A DNA stretch of 64,000 nt from Gonapodya prolifera JEL478 (taxonomy: Eukaryota; Monoblepharomycota; Monoblepharidomycetes; Monoblepharidales; Gonapodyaceae): NCBI GenBank assembly GCA_001574975.1, contig KQ965735.1:138204-202203 (forward strand), written 5' to 3'. Of the stretch, positions 11,720-24,100 are shown piece after piece. How positions within the stretch are numbered: the stretch's first letter is position 1; each line of letters opens with the position of its first letter. Under the pieces are notes generated by a model. The model saw nothing but the letters and a program-made list of their open reading frames with translations. It was not told the DNA's origin and did no database searches. Made by a program: the position numbers and the translations under genes.

Positions 11720-13036
11720 TTAACCGGGGGGCAACATGGTTGCGTCAACCTGACCGTCGGTATCGTTCTTGTCCGTTTCTCCGATGTCCAGGTCGTCATG
11801 GTCCATGATGGAGCGGGGCATCGCCATCATTCCTGTGGGAAGAACATAGGACCGATTAGTCACGAAGAATGACAACCCCAACAGCGTCATTCAAAGAAAG
11901 GTGGCAAATCCCCTCATGATTAGCATGGATATTTGGTCTTCAACGCCGTAGCTCGGAAGACATTGTCAAAATTGAAATTAATCCTTGGGGTGTCTCCTTG
12001 TCCGCTTGCCTCTCGATGTCGCACCCCCTCCTTTCGCCAAACTCACCACTTCTGCTGGCCTCGATGATACCGTACGGTTTCAGAAGCTTCAAGAAGGCGT
12101 CCACGCGTTCCGACTTGGCGCACAGTTCAATGATGAGGGATTCGGATGTGACGTCTACAACGCGCGCTCGGAACAGGTCCGACAGCTCTCGCAGACTTGC
12201 ACGGTGGAGGGAGGTAGCGAGAAGAGGGCTGACACCAGAAGACTGGAAAATAAATGACACGGAATGTGAGTAAGACTGCGGACTCTCAAAAGAAAACGTT
12301 CCGCTCGGCCTCAACGCCACGACTGTGTAATACTCACAGCGACGTTGAGAATGCCGTGCTCTTCGGCTTCCTCTGCCTCATCTTCTGTCAACTCCTCGAC
12401 GTGGTGGCCTGGAACGGTGGAAACCTTCACCAACAAGAGCTCCCGTTCAACGGTTCGGGTGTTAGTGTAGTCCAACACAGCCCAGACGGGAACGAGGTCC
12501 TCCAATTGCCGTCGCGCCTGTTCGATTTGCATATGTTGTCCGTCGAGGACGATAGTCATACGGGAGAGGTCGGGAACTTCGGTTTTCGAAACGACCAGGG
12601 AGTCGATGTTGAAGCCACGGGCAGCCAGAATACCCGATACTCGAGAGAGAACACCGGGTTCGTTTGTGACGAGGCAGTTGAGGATGTGGCGGCCAACGGG
12701 GTAGTAGGAAGCTGCGGGAGTGTTGTAGATGATGTTGTTGACGGCTTCCTCGGCTGTGGGAACTGGGGGGGCGCTAATGAGAGGTTTCCGCCGTCTCCGA
12801 AATGATCCGGCGGGTGTAGAGCCCTGGGGTTCTGCTGCCTTTGATGAGGCTCGGAAAGAGACGATGGAAGAGGTTGACACGGCACGGCGACAAGACGAGG
12901 CAGTAGAGGTGGACAGCGCAGCCGAGCTTCTCAAGGAAGGGAGTAAAAGTCCTCGGATCATTGTCTGAGACGCTGCAGCTGCAGCAACCGAAGAGAAGGC
13001 CGCCATCGCCGACAATTGAGCAGTGGTCGCGAACAT
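11720..13036 (-). CDS. ILV6: Acetolactate synthase regulatory (small) subunit, mitochondrial
   Basis: The three exons, 13036-12338, 12242-12047 and 11832-11720, give 335 residues with consistent phases. The first ~55 residues are Ala/Ser/Arg-rich without acidic residues, a typical mitochondrial presequence. An ACT domain follows (HILNCLVTNEPGVLSRVSGI ... RGFNIDSLVVSKTE), then VWAVLDYTNTRTVERELLLVKV and the C-terminal ACT-like half. The C-terminal block EASRSGMMAMPRS, created by splicing exon 2 to exon 3, is diagnostic of ILV6/IlvH. The product binds the catalytic subunit (ILV2), stimulates it and confers valine feedback inhibition in branched-chain amino acid synthesis. A further in-frame non-ATG extension exists upstream, but 13036 is the first ATG. 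It is divergent from NUDT12 with ~200 bp between start codons. Confidence 0.95.
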
Positions 13037-13244
13037 TCGTGCAGGCGAGAATGGAATGCCACGAGATCGCTTTGAGATGCTACGGATGGCAGGAAAATTC
13101 GAGCCCCAGTAGAGAATTCGACCAGACCGACTGTTACACTCCTGTATATAAATGGAGAAAAAGAGCTGTGCCCCAAGTGCCCGTGCCCTTTGCAACACTT
13201 CGGTCGGGAGCGGGTCAACGCCTTCCGATCAAATCTTCCGTGAA
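13037..13244. promoter_or_regulatory. Short bidirectional promoter, ILV6 / NUDT12
   Basis: Only 208 bp separate the two divergent start codons. A TATA-like TATATAAA at about 13144-13151 is the most obvious element and is nearly symmetrical. Assigning it to either gene is inference. Confidence 0.4.
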
Positions 13245-15433
13245 ATGTCAGACCAGACTGTTTTCGAGTGAGGATTCGGAATGATTAACTTACATCTCCC
13301 CTAAATTTTACGCCCATTCAAGTCTTGCAGCTGCTGGGTCCCAGGCTGACCTAACTTCCTTTTTGGATGCCAACCCAAACGCTACTAAAGAAACTGACAC
13401 GGACAAATGGACGGTAAATGACTGTGTGACGTTCATCAACACTGTGAATGCGCTCATGCGGCATGATGGTCTTAAATCGGGCCTGCCATGTTTGGTTTCG
13501 AAACGCGACCTAGCCTCTCCACCACGCCGCCAAGCATGGCAGGCTCGATGCCGTCAAGGCGCTCGTCGATCGTGGAGCGGACCCTCAGGCAACTGATGCT
13601 GAAAAGTGCGTGACAATGGCTCTGTTTGCGCGGTGGAAGATCGTAACACCGTTTCGAACACGGATCTGAACCGAAATTCAGTCGAACACCGCGCGATATA
13701 GCTTACTTTTGGGCACACTTGGGAATTTGCGACTACTTTGACGAGAAGATTGTGAGAAGCACTTTGCTGACGTGTTCAGGCAGCCAAAATCAATTCGAAA
13801 ACATCGTTCCAGCTGCCATCGTCCGGCACTTCCAAGAAGCACAAGTTCAGGACCGCCAACTACTTTGGGGGATCGCCTTTGAAAAGGTCAGTTTGGAGTT
13901 ATGCTATCTAATCTGCCATCTGTTTAACTTGATGGGCATGGCATCACCAATCCTCCCTCGGCTCGCGTCATCACCCGATACACAGGCATTCTGAAAAGCG
14001 CCCCGATGCCAAGTGGCTTTCAGCGATGCTAACGCGACACTCCACACGATACATCCTATTCAACACACTGCAGCCCATGTGCGCGGTACATACCACACAC
14101 CCCGGTGACCCAGTTCGCCTCCACTACTTCCAATACAGCGACGTGGAAAAGTTTATAAGCCTCGCGCCGGCCGAAGAAGGGAAGCGACAATGGCTTTACC
14201 TGGGTTGCGACAAGTCGGACGTCGTGGAGGAGGGACTCGAGGGTAGAGGATATGTTGCGGTGGACATTTCCCCCAGTGCCAAGGCACCGGCAAAGGTGGG
14301 GGGCGAGGAAGAGTTTATCAAAGGTGGGGAACTCATTATCAGGGAGAGGAGAGTGACTTCATACTGACGCTGAGCGTTGTCAGATGCCGAGTCCCGGGGA
14401 CTAAAATTCGTCGCAGCGAGGCCGAGCGTATTTCAGCTTCCAACAAAAGAGGCGGCTATCGTGGCCGAGGTGCGTACAACACTTCAACCTTCTTACCGAA
14501 AAGTCTAACACTTCCCACCCAAGGCTCTTGCTGTCTTGGATTGGAACCTCCGCCACCCGTTTTGCCCATCATGTGGGCAGCGATCAGGTGAGGTTTTGGC
14601 ATATAGACATTGTTGCGCTCGTTGTTAACTCCTGGAATAGCCTCTTATGATGGTGGCTGGAAGCGTTCCTGCCCAAAGCCTAAAGAGGGCGAGGAGGCTT
14701 GTTTGGGACACAAAGGAATTCAGAATTTCCAATTCCCCCGCACAGATGTGAGTTGTCGCGAGATGTTCAATATCTCCTCGAAAGCACACTAACAGTGATT
14801 GAGATCGCCACACAACGTCACCAAAACACCAACAGCCTGTCTGTATTGTCTGTATCGTGTCACAGGATGGACAACGATGTTTCCTTGGCCGTCAAAAGAG
14901 ATTCCCACCAAAGTTTTACAGCTGCATCGCAGGATTCATGGAACCTGCAGAGTCCGTGGAGGACTGTGTCCGACGGGAAATCAAGGAGGAGACAGGCATC
15001 GTGGCTGGGAGAGTGATATACCACAGCACACAACCTTGGCCGTTCCCATCCTCACTAATGATTGGTGAGTCGCTAAAATTCTTGTAACATCGATTGCAAC
15101 GGTCCACATTGCCGGTCTTCACCAGGCTGTTTGGCTGTTGCCCTGACGGAAAAGTTCGAACCTGAAGAAGACGAATTAGAGCACGCCGCATGGTTCTCCA
15201 AAGAAGAAATTTTGGGTCAGTGCAAGCTTGACACTCCCATTCTCGTTCGTTTCAATATTGTTCACGTCAACTTGCATTCATCAGAGGCTTTGGGTAGCTC
15301 ACATAAGAATGACTGGGCACTTGCCCACAAGGTGGAAACAAAGCAAGACTTCGTTCTTGGTCCGGGATACGCCATTGCTGTCCAGATACTAAAGGCATGG
15401 GCATCGGGAGAAGTCGATGTCAATACGGAATAA
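13245..15433 (+). CDS. NUDT12: NADH pyrophosphatase / NAD-cap hydrolase, ankyrin-Nudix
   Basis: This is a many-exon gene; the first exons are 13245-13267, 13323-13413, 13514-13605, 13682-13751, 13780-13886 and 13986-14323. Splicing restores an ankyrin repeat (WTPLHHAAKHGRLDAVKAL) and the block DIAYFWAHLGICDYF. The NUDT12 middle domain follows. Next is a zinc ribbon, with CPSCG in one exon and C-x9-C in the next, and then the Nudix hydrolase domain. The Nudix box fits GX5EX7REUXEEXGU (GFMEPAESVEDCVRREIKEE) and is followed by the NADH-diphosphatase signature QPWPFPSSLM. Family members split NADH into NMNH and AMP and remove NAD caps from RNA. The fungal homologue NPY1 is peroxisomal and lacks ankyrin repeats; here the C-terminus (DVNTE) is not a PTS1. 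Ankyrin repeats make it the animal-like NUDT12 form. Confidence 0.93.
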
Positions 15434-15627
15434 TCCTTCTCTAAAGCTTCTTCGTCACTTAAAATTATTTGTTCAAACATCGTGTACCTCAGTGTGGAAC
15501 ATAACGATTATAACAATAATTCAAGACCGCTGGGTCTAGAACATCAAAGAAAAGCGCGCCAAACTTTATTCACACATATAAATATTACAGAGTTTCCACC
15601 CTTTCTGCGGAGACTCTTAAAGGAAGT

Positions 15628-17436
15628 CTATAGTTCCTCTTTCACTCGTGACGACTTCGCCTCATCCCGTTCCTGTTCAAGTTCCGGATCCTGAACGTGC
15701 TCTGTTGGAGGTACAGGCGCTTCTTCGTGTATTGTGACCGCCTCCTGGGCTGCTGCTTTTGATTTCGGAACCTTATCGATCACGGGTTCGCTTGTGAAGG
15801 TGTAGAAGCGACCTCTTTGGTGGCTGACGTCCTTGAAAAATGTTGTCAATCCCGCGTCATCGAAAGCATTAGTCATCACACGATAAACTTTCTTCTTGGA
15901 GTTCACGACCATAAGGCTCGGCAACATGTCTGAGACTCCAAAGTCTTGCATGAGTTTTTGGCCCCGCTGAACGGCGTTGATCCAAACAAAGGAGTTGAAC
16001 GGCGAATTCTGAGCATGCAATGCCTCTTTGGATTTCTGCAGTAAGGCAAGGACCTCAGCATGCGATGTCACAGATTCTTCATACTGTGGCTCCAGAGCAA
16101 CAAAGGCAATCACAGTGAACCCGGGTTTCTGAAGAATAAGAGCCAGATCCTCTTGCGAACGAATCTCGCTAACTTCGGGGTTGACTAAGCGTGGTAAATC
16201 ATTAACTTTAGACCGCGAGCGGATTTTTTGACGTGACTGATACGCACAAGGTTCCTGGTGCTCAGGCTCGGGAGGAGGTGCACTCTTTTCTGAAGATGAT
16301 GCCTTCGAAGATTGCTCTTTTCGTTTTGGCAACGCCTTCGCATACTTTTCAAGGAACTTTGCGAGAGCGTCATGCTTGAGAGAGCCTTCAAACGGATCAA
16401 TTTGATTAGTCGTGTCCCTCAAAACATATCAGTCGAAGGCGACGTACCCTCGTAAACCAAAGGGGACTCTTCCCCAACAGGCCACAACTTCACTGCTGGT
16501 GCACTTTCGACACCAACTTTATCCATCAAATTTTTTTCGCCGTCTTTTATTTCTCCGAAAATCAGACGATTCCGAAACTGATTTGCGAGTGCCTTGTAGA
16601 GTGGGGGTGTGTCTTTCTTGTTTGAGACAAGAATCACATGGGCCAATTCAGTGGCATTGAGGGATAAGAAGTCGGGTAGGCTCTTTGCTGACTTCCTCGA
16701 TTCAGACACTTGCACAACATAGTTTGGGATTTGACTGATTGCGAAATCCACCATTGCCTGAAAGCGGTCACAAAAGACACGTTGATGTCGGCACATTAAT
16801 CAACTTCAGACGGACGTATACCTTCGCCGTACGTTGTCCTTGATAGTCTTGGAAATGTATCAGAATTTAATGCAATGTGTAGGCCAATCACAAATGGACA
16901 ACAACTCCCTACCTGTTGCGGACTTCGTGAACGAAAGCGGATTCTTCTTCGAAACTCGTGGAGAGAAAACCTTGATTGTTGGAAATCCTGTTATGTTGTA
17001 CCTTTAATGTCTCCGTCTCCATTGTCCGTGAACGTAAAGGAGTCGTGGGACAACGCACCTTTGATTTGCTGGGCTCCACATAGTGGCTTCTGAGCATCAT
17101 CATCGCAGTCAATGGCTACGACCTTCACTAGGCCCTTTAGACTCTTAGCTTGCGAACGAGAATTGCCAACACAGTCATCATTGGAGATCGCAGGCAATGC
17201 AATGATCCCGACACGAGCTCACCCGCTTTCTTGTATTCTGGCACTAGCCTTTGGCAGTGTCCACACCACGGTGCGAAAAACTCGGCAAGGACCACCGTTT
17301 CGGTTCCAAAAACTTCTTCTTGAAAGTTCTTAGCCGTCACAACTCGGACATCACTATCCCTGTCATACAGCGCAGCCACAGCGGTTGCAAAGGCGATGAA
17401 GGTGACGACAGTCGACAACAAGTGTTCCACGCGCAT
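15628..17436 (-). CDS. ER protein disulfide isomerase (PDIA6/MPD1-like)
   Basis: There are six exons. The ATG at 17434-17436 begins a signal peptide (MRVEHLLSTVVTFIAFATAV). A thioredoxin fold follows with active site APWCGHCQRL; splicing then yields YKKAAKSLKGLVKVVAIDCD and later YNITGFPTIKVF. This is the P5/PDIA6/MPD1 pattern with one active CGHC domain. The remaining ~400 residues hold two redox-inactive thioredoxin-like folds and a charged linker. The product ends in KEEL, a variant of the KDEL/HDEL retrieval signal, so it should be a lumenal ER oxidoreductase for secretory proteins. It is convergent with NUDT12. The exact subfamily is uncertain because MPD1 and PDIA6 share these blocks. 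Confidence 0.9.
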
Positions 17437-17520
17437 CTGATGGTTTCGATCGTTCTGTGGCCTTCGGCATTTACATACCACTTACAAAATAAATAAACAA
17501 TTTCATTTGCGCAAGTGTCA

Positions 17521-20500
17521 TTATCTTGTCAGGGGGTTCTTCTGTCCTCTGAAATGATTCAACTCCTCCTCCTTGAGGGCCAGTTTGACCGTCAAGTCCT
17601 CCAAGAGCTTCTGCATTTTTAAATTAATTTGTGCCAGAATTGCAGGGTCCTGCTTCTGCATGGCAGACGAAGAGCTCAAAATATTGAGGTTGAACAGCTA
17701 CCAATTGGAGAGAAACCTTGCGTCAAAGTTCATCCAATCGAATGCATCCTCTTACTCACGTTTCCCATATTCCCTCTTTGCTGTTTCGTCATATCAGGCG
17801 TAAGCTCCATTTCATGTTCCCTCATCACGTACTGTGCCAAGACTCGCGACTTCTTTTCCAAGTCCTCCTCAAGTCGTCGCAATCTGTCCCGCATGTGGAG
17901 AATCTCGGAGTCAGCATTTCCGTCATCGGAGCTACGTACTGTCTGAACTGGGGATGTGCCTCCACTCGACCGTGGGAGAGGAGGAACATCGAGCGAAACC
18001 CTTGGCTTATTTTCCTGTGGAGCTAATGCGACAACGGTGTGACACAAAAAAGGGTGCTTTTGAACGAAACCGCCCACCTAATGATTCGACACTATCTTCA
18101 TGAACGCCACCTCCGTTGTTCCGCCGCTCCCTCATTAACTGCTTTTGTAGATCTTTGACGATTTGGGCCCCCTTCTTCTCGAGTATTTTCATTTCTTTCT
18201 CACACTCATGAACTTTCATTTTGAGTTGTTCATTTTCGCCTCGCAGGCGCAGGATTGTTTCCTCCACTTCTTTTCGATAAGAGTCGACCGCTTGTAGCTC
18301 CTTTTCTCTATCCGCTGCGCGCTGTGCCAACGCCTCAACTTTCACTTCGAGCTCGTTCGACCTTGTGATAAGATCATCCCGTTCCTTCTCCCAGCGGAGT
18401 TGCCTTTCGCGTGAGCTCCGTTCATCACGAGTCAACTCGTCCACTCGTAACTTCATTCTCTTCAAAACATCTTCACGTTCCAAGACCTGCTTTGAAACCC
18501 TCTCTGAGGTTTGACGTGCGACATCCAACTCGGCTGCCTGAAGCTCATTCTTTGAACTTACTTCTGCCAATTGATGCTTCAAATGTCCCAACTCTTCTGT
18601 CATTTTTTGTAGCTCCACCTTGGCCATGTCCGCTTCCGCATTCTTCGCTTGATTTTGTTTGATAATTTCTTCAACTCGACGATCCCCGTCAGCCTTGGCA
18701 GATGCGACATCAGTTTGCAATTGCTTGACAGCAAGCTGAAGCTTGGACAGCTCTTCGTTCTTTGTTTGAAGATCTATCCCGCTCTTTTTCAAAACATCTA
18801 CCCTTCCAGCTTCTGCCACGGAGAGGTCCTTCTTGCACTTTTCAAGGTCCATCTGGAATTTGGATCGCTCCTTTTTGAATTTTTCCTCTGCTTCAGCCGT
18901 GGCTTTCTTTACCGTAACATCGAGTTCCAGTTTTAACCGCTTCTCCAACTCCACAGAGTCAGCTTTCAGCTTTTTTTCAACTTCGGCTGATTCTCCCTTC
19001 AACTTCTTCTCGAGCTCCAAGTTTTCCGCCTTATGACGCTTTTGCGATTCAGCGAGCTCCACTGACTTCTTTGTCGTAAGTTCGGCACAAGAATCTTGGA
19101 GTAACTTGATCTGCATCTGGAGGGAAGACACCAAAATTTCCGATTGTTCTTTTGTTTGCTCTAGTCGCGATTGGACCTTTTTGACCTCGCCCTTTGAAGA
19201 AGCGAGGGACGCTTCGAGCTGTCGAAATGGTGCACACAAGTCAGCGAGTCAAGGGATATTTCCGAAACATAATCACCTTTTCCACCAATGCTATTTTTGA
19301 TTTAAGCTCTGCTTCTCTCACAGCGGTCTGACTTTCCATCTTCGCTTCGAGATTCCGAATTTCCACCTTGTGAGAAGAGACTACTTCACTCAACTGTTGG
19401 TCAAAAGAAGCAACCTTTTGTTCTGCTTCTGCGAGCTTCTGACGTGCAACGTCCATAGCATGCGAGTCTTCCATCGTTCTTTTCTGAAACAGGTCCTTTT
19501 CGGTTTGCAGAGTATGAAACTCTCCAAACCTTTTCTCGAGTGTGGTCCTCGATTCTTCGATGTGATAGATGGCTTTGTTTAGTTCTTCTTGCAAAGTACC
19601 GAGATCTTGTTCGAGCTGTCGATCTTTAATGCCTGCTGTTCTGGAGGTGGCCCCATTCGTGGCTCTCGATTCCATGGCTTGATTCTCTTCTGAGCTTGAG
19701 GAGGTTGAGGCCTGACGCTCCATAGCGATATTATAATTTCTTTTCAGGTTTTCGACGGCATTGCAGTGGGCGTCGACGAGCTCTTTGACAGCCACCGTGA
19801 ATGCTCTGTCGACGGGCGTTGCCGTCGAGTTGGAACTCTCCAGATCCTCCGCATGAACGCTCCAGAAATGATGCTGTGAGAGAGCATCGGTAGTTCCTAT
19901 CGAAGTACCTCGCAATTTGATGCATATAGAATTGATCACTTCGGTAAGCTCCTGTGCCATTTTATTCCTCTCCAAGACACCATCCATCAATCCACGACAT
20001 CGGTTTCGCAGATAATTGTGGTTCATTTCCGATGGCATCGAAGGTGTTTCATTGGTCTGCACACCAATTGTCACCGCAATATCTTGGAATCCACTTTCTA
20101 GTTCATCGTTCCTAGTCCTTAGACGCGCGAGCTCTTCCGTTTGCTTTGTGTGAGCTTCATTCAGCAGATGCACCTCCTCGATAGCATGTGCAAGAGCACT
20201 CTCCTTCTGTTGGGAAAGTTGCATCGAGTCTTCTAATTGTGCTTTGAGCGAGGCCAGCGTTGCAGATTGTGATTGAACCGTCTCCTCGACCTGGAAGTAT
20301 CGTTGCAAATCCATCTGAAGTGCTTCGATGGTCTTATCCTGTGCAAGTTTGGCTTGCTCAAGCTCCAGAAACGCATTCCTTTGTCTTGATACCTCTCGCT
20401 TGAGGGAGTCAGAGTCTAGTTGCAGATTGCTGATCCGCTCCTCCGACCGAGAGCGAAGAACAGTTTCCTCCTGAGAATCTAAGCCGTCCGGGCCGTCCGG

Positions 20501-20939
20501 GTTCGTCAGGGGGGGTTTTAGAGTGGGGGCATGTTCCTCATTTGACAATAAGCCCTTCCGCTCCAGATCCGACTTCAGAATCTTGGTCTCGTCTTTTGCA
20601 TCTTTTAGTTGCGCGAGTAGGTCCGCTTTCTCTTTGTCCATTGATGCTACGAGCCCGTGTATGTTTTCACGCAGTGCAGCGTTCTGAGTTTTGAATTCGA
20701 GCGCGATCTCCAGCTAGAAGCACATTATCAGATCGTACGTATAGAGCGCGGCGTCGGTGGCTTCACGGCTTATGTACCTCTCTTTTCAAGTGTGCGACCT
20801 CGTCCTGCAGTTGCTTCAAGGACGGACCTGACCCCGCAGTCTTAAAAGCATTGAAATATCCCGACACTTTCGATGGCACAGCGGCCGACGAGTTACCACT
20901 CGCGTTGGAGCCATCAAGGGAGCTGGACATGGACGTGTG
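17521..20939 (-). CDS. Long coiled-coil protein, golgin-like (CCDC186-like?)
   Basis: Five exons encode about 1,050 residues. Nearly all are predicted coiled coil: heptads rich in Glu, Lys, Leu and Gln, including repeated EKKLK(A/G)(D/E)S motifs around 18940-19040. The N-terminal ~40 residues are Ser/Ala-rich. The C-terminal end reads RRLEEDLEKKSRVLAQYVMR, then a short linker, then MQKLLEDLTVKLALKEEEL. That pairing resembles the end of CCDC186/CCCP-1 family golgins, which tether vesicles in dense-core and endosomal traffic; this is weak by eye. An in-frame ATG at 21092 would add 51 residues, but it begins only 31 nt from the stop of the upstream gene, so I prefer the ATG at 20937-20939. Other coiled-coil scaffolds remain possible. 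Confidence 0.6.
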
Positions 20940-21123
20940 TGTCTCCTTCCTTCCTCTGAGCCTGCTGCCCTTGCACCCGGCGCTGTGGTTGCTTCGGCCC
21001 ATTCGGATAAACAAGTTCGAGATCTGCCGATTTTCCGTCGCGAACAACCCCGCAATGTAGCGGTTAAGGGGTTTAGCAGAACCTTGTATCATAGATATTC
21101 CAAGACTTCGAAAGTAAATTTAT

Positions 21124-24100
21124 TTACATGATGTTTGGTAGTGGGAAGTCACTTAAACCACATATTGGTTTTGCACCGAAATTCCAAGCTACCCTCTCAA
21201 AGCCTGCGGTGAAGGGTAGCAATCGTTTCGCCTGTAGCTCAGCTCCGTCGGTTAGAGAAATGGGAGTTCTTGAGAGAGGAGCACCGTTGATAAGAAAAGC
21301 GATCTCCCAGTAGTCACAATGGGATACTAGCAATGTTGTCACTTTATCCCCGTCTGAAAGCTGGAGTGATGCACGGAACAGGCACCGGAACATTTGCGTT
21401 GGTGTCGAATCGTCGAGAGTCCTTCCTTCCCCAGTGGATTCAAATTTGCTCTCATCAGGGCATGATTCCTTGGTCAATTTATCCACAGAAGTATGTCCAT
21501 CAGATGAACGATTTAAAAGGGCGTCCAAAAATTCCATCAGATTCGTTTCCGACACAGCGTCAACAGGAGCACTGTATCGTAGCACCCAAAGAGTACCGCA
21601 GTATTGAATAAGTGTAGCAGCAAAACGTGTCACACGATCCACAAGCCCAACCTGGCTTATGCTGTTTGGTCGGAACGGTTTTAGTCAAACCCAAGACGCA
21701 GCATTTCCAAAAGTAGACCTACCGAGCCGAAGAGCGGACCCCCATGGCAACCTGGAGCTCAAATACCATGCCAAGGTCTTGTGAGTTCCATTCGATCAAT
21801 GAACCTGACAACTCGTTTGAAGAGTCGCTTTCTATTTGTCCGGGTGGTGGAGTTGAGTCCACCGAGGAAAGGGACATGACAGATCCGGCAGCCGCAATAT
21901 ATGTATGTTCCCTGCACATCATTGGTTCAAGAATTGTCGGAACCTGTCGGAAAGGCATTTCTGCGTGACTAGAAACGATGATTACAATATTGGCAGGTGG
22001 AAGACACCTTTTTGAACCCACAACATTGGACTCAGTGTATCTCCAAATACTACTCGGCATTGCTGGCCCCCCGCCATCGATACAGCAGGCCACCTTCAAA
22101 TCAATGAGATTTTGCCATTTGTGCAGCAGTTTATCGCGTGTAAGTAAACAAACCAGATGTTATCCGAATCGACGTTTTGGAACGCAACACCTAATAACGA
22201 TAATGTCGTGAGCGCTGAACTCAACATGGGGACTATAACTTGATTTTACCGAGTGAGCGTCCATTCTGCAAGTATGAAATTTCTCTTTCGTCCAAGTCAA
22301 TTCGACAGGTAATGACATCACCCACGGACCAAGAGTCACCGTACGCATTCTAACAAAAACAACCTCGTCAGCGAACTTCACACGCAAAAAAAAAAAAAAA
22401 AAATCACTCGTCTCACATCTTTGGTCGTGACACCGTGCCATTTCTGCTTCCTGCAGCCATCGAAAGAGTATGACTCCAGGTCATCTGGGGAATAATGTTA
22501 AGCGACCGATACTAAACGCTATTGCAATGCCAACAGACCTCCTATCCCATTCCCAGCCTCGGGATCGTAACGACAGTTGCGTGTTGCCCACCCAATTTGA
22601 ATAATTCCGTCTGTTCGAAGTTCGACCTCAAACGCAAATTGTCCGGAGTGCGAAACGCCATGTGTTGCCCGTATCGACTCAAAAGTCCAAGATTCGTTTC
22701 GGATCTGGCATGACATACCAAGCATGAACTCTCTGATTGCTCCACGCTTTAGAAGTCAACAAAGCCACAAACCTCAAGGTGATCGCGTGAAACCAGCAAA
22801 GAATATGTCTTGTCCCAGCAATTTAGCTGAACATAATCGACACCATCTGCAAGAGAAAAGTCGAGGGCATTTTCGAGGAAAAGATTTGCGAAAAAGGCGA
22901 GGGAAGGTCTGTTTAAGTGCGTCGACCAAGCAGCGGCTACAATGCGTGGATGCTAATTTGCGCCGAGTAAAATAAATCACAAAACAGTATAATAGACATA
23001 AAATACCTGTAGCGCCTCCCACTTGGCGTTATCGTCTGCAACGGAAGAAAGAAAGTAGAGACTTAGGGTTGGCGGAAAACGTGCAGCCATGCTCTACCTT
23101 TCTCGATGCAAGACGATAGTGCAATTAACGCGGCTCGAGCGAGCTGTTCATTGAAATGGTCGATGAATGGGGCAATGAGGGACAGAAACTTCTCCTTGAC
23201 AACGTAATCGCGGAAAGTGTCTATCAGTTAGAAGAGACAAAGATCAAGTTTTGAAAATTAGAAAAGTCGATATGTTGAGCACAAGGCAGAGGCCTCCAAA
23301 ACACCATACACACCATACTTCACAACCTGCGCAATCACATCTAGCGAATGCACCGATAGCCCAAGTTTCTTTCGCGCAATTTCTTGAATGGAAAAGCTTG
23401 TTTCCGAGGTCTTCGGCCTCAATCTAAAGACCCAATGTGGGTTTTGTGAAATGAACAAAACCGACTGAGCAACAGATGGCCGCACTCTCTCCTATCTGAA
23501 GTCTGGTGAGAAGGATCACCCTCAGTCATCCCTTCGTTTAGTTCAGAGATGGCGATCATGTCAATCCCAGCTGCATTTGCGGTCTCCTTGTCAACAAGTG
23601 GAAGAACCACAAGATCCAGTAAGGAGCTACCAAGATCCGTCAGGACTCTACCCAACACGGTTTCCACCCCTAAAAGGATTTCCGAGCCAGCATCGGACGG
23701 TATATTGTCGAAAACGGGAGTATTCGCAAGAATGGTGAGGGTAGCGAGCATGCCGATCAAGTTTTCAGATAAAGGAATGGCCTCGCGCACACCCTCGCTA
23801 GTGCTGTGAGCTTCTTTCGTTTGCTTTAAGCGACTTTGGGGAAGTGAATCGTTCTCGATGGTGTCTCGATCGTAAACACCACCAATTCGAAGAAGGTAAT
23901 GATCCCGCGAGTTTAGGTTCCCAGTGGCCAGCACTTCCCCCACAGACGCTACCAAACTATTTTCTGGTGGAAATAGGAGGCGAATGACCTGCGCTGTAGC
24001 GATAACAATCTGAAGAGTTGCAGTATCGCTCAGATCTTTTGAATCTATGGCATCTAAAAATATAAATTCACCTTGGAACACAACGGCTTTAGCACACTCG

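Noticed and set aside
22384-22402. Poly-A run as a retroposed gene tail
   Set aside because: The A run lies in an intron of the ARM/SPRY gene and no retrocopy precedes it.
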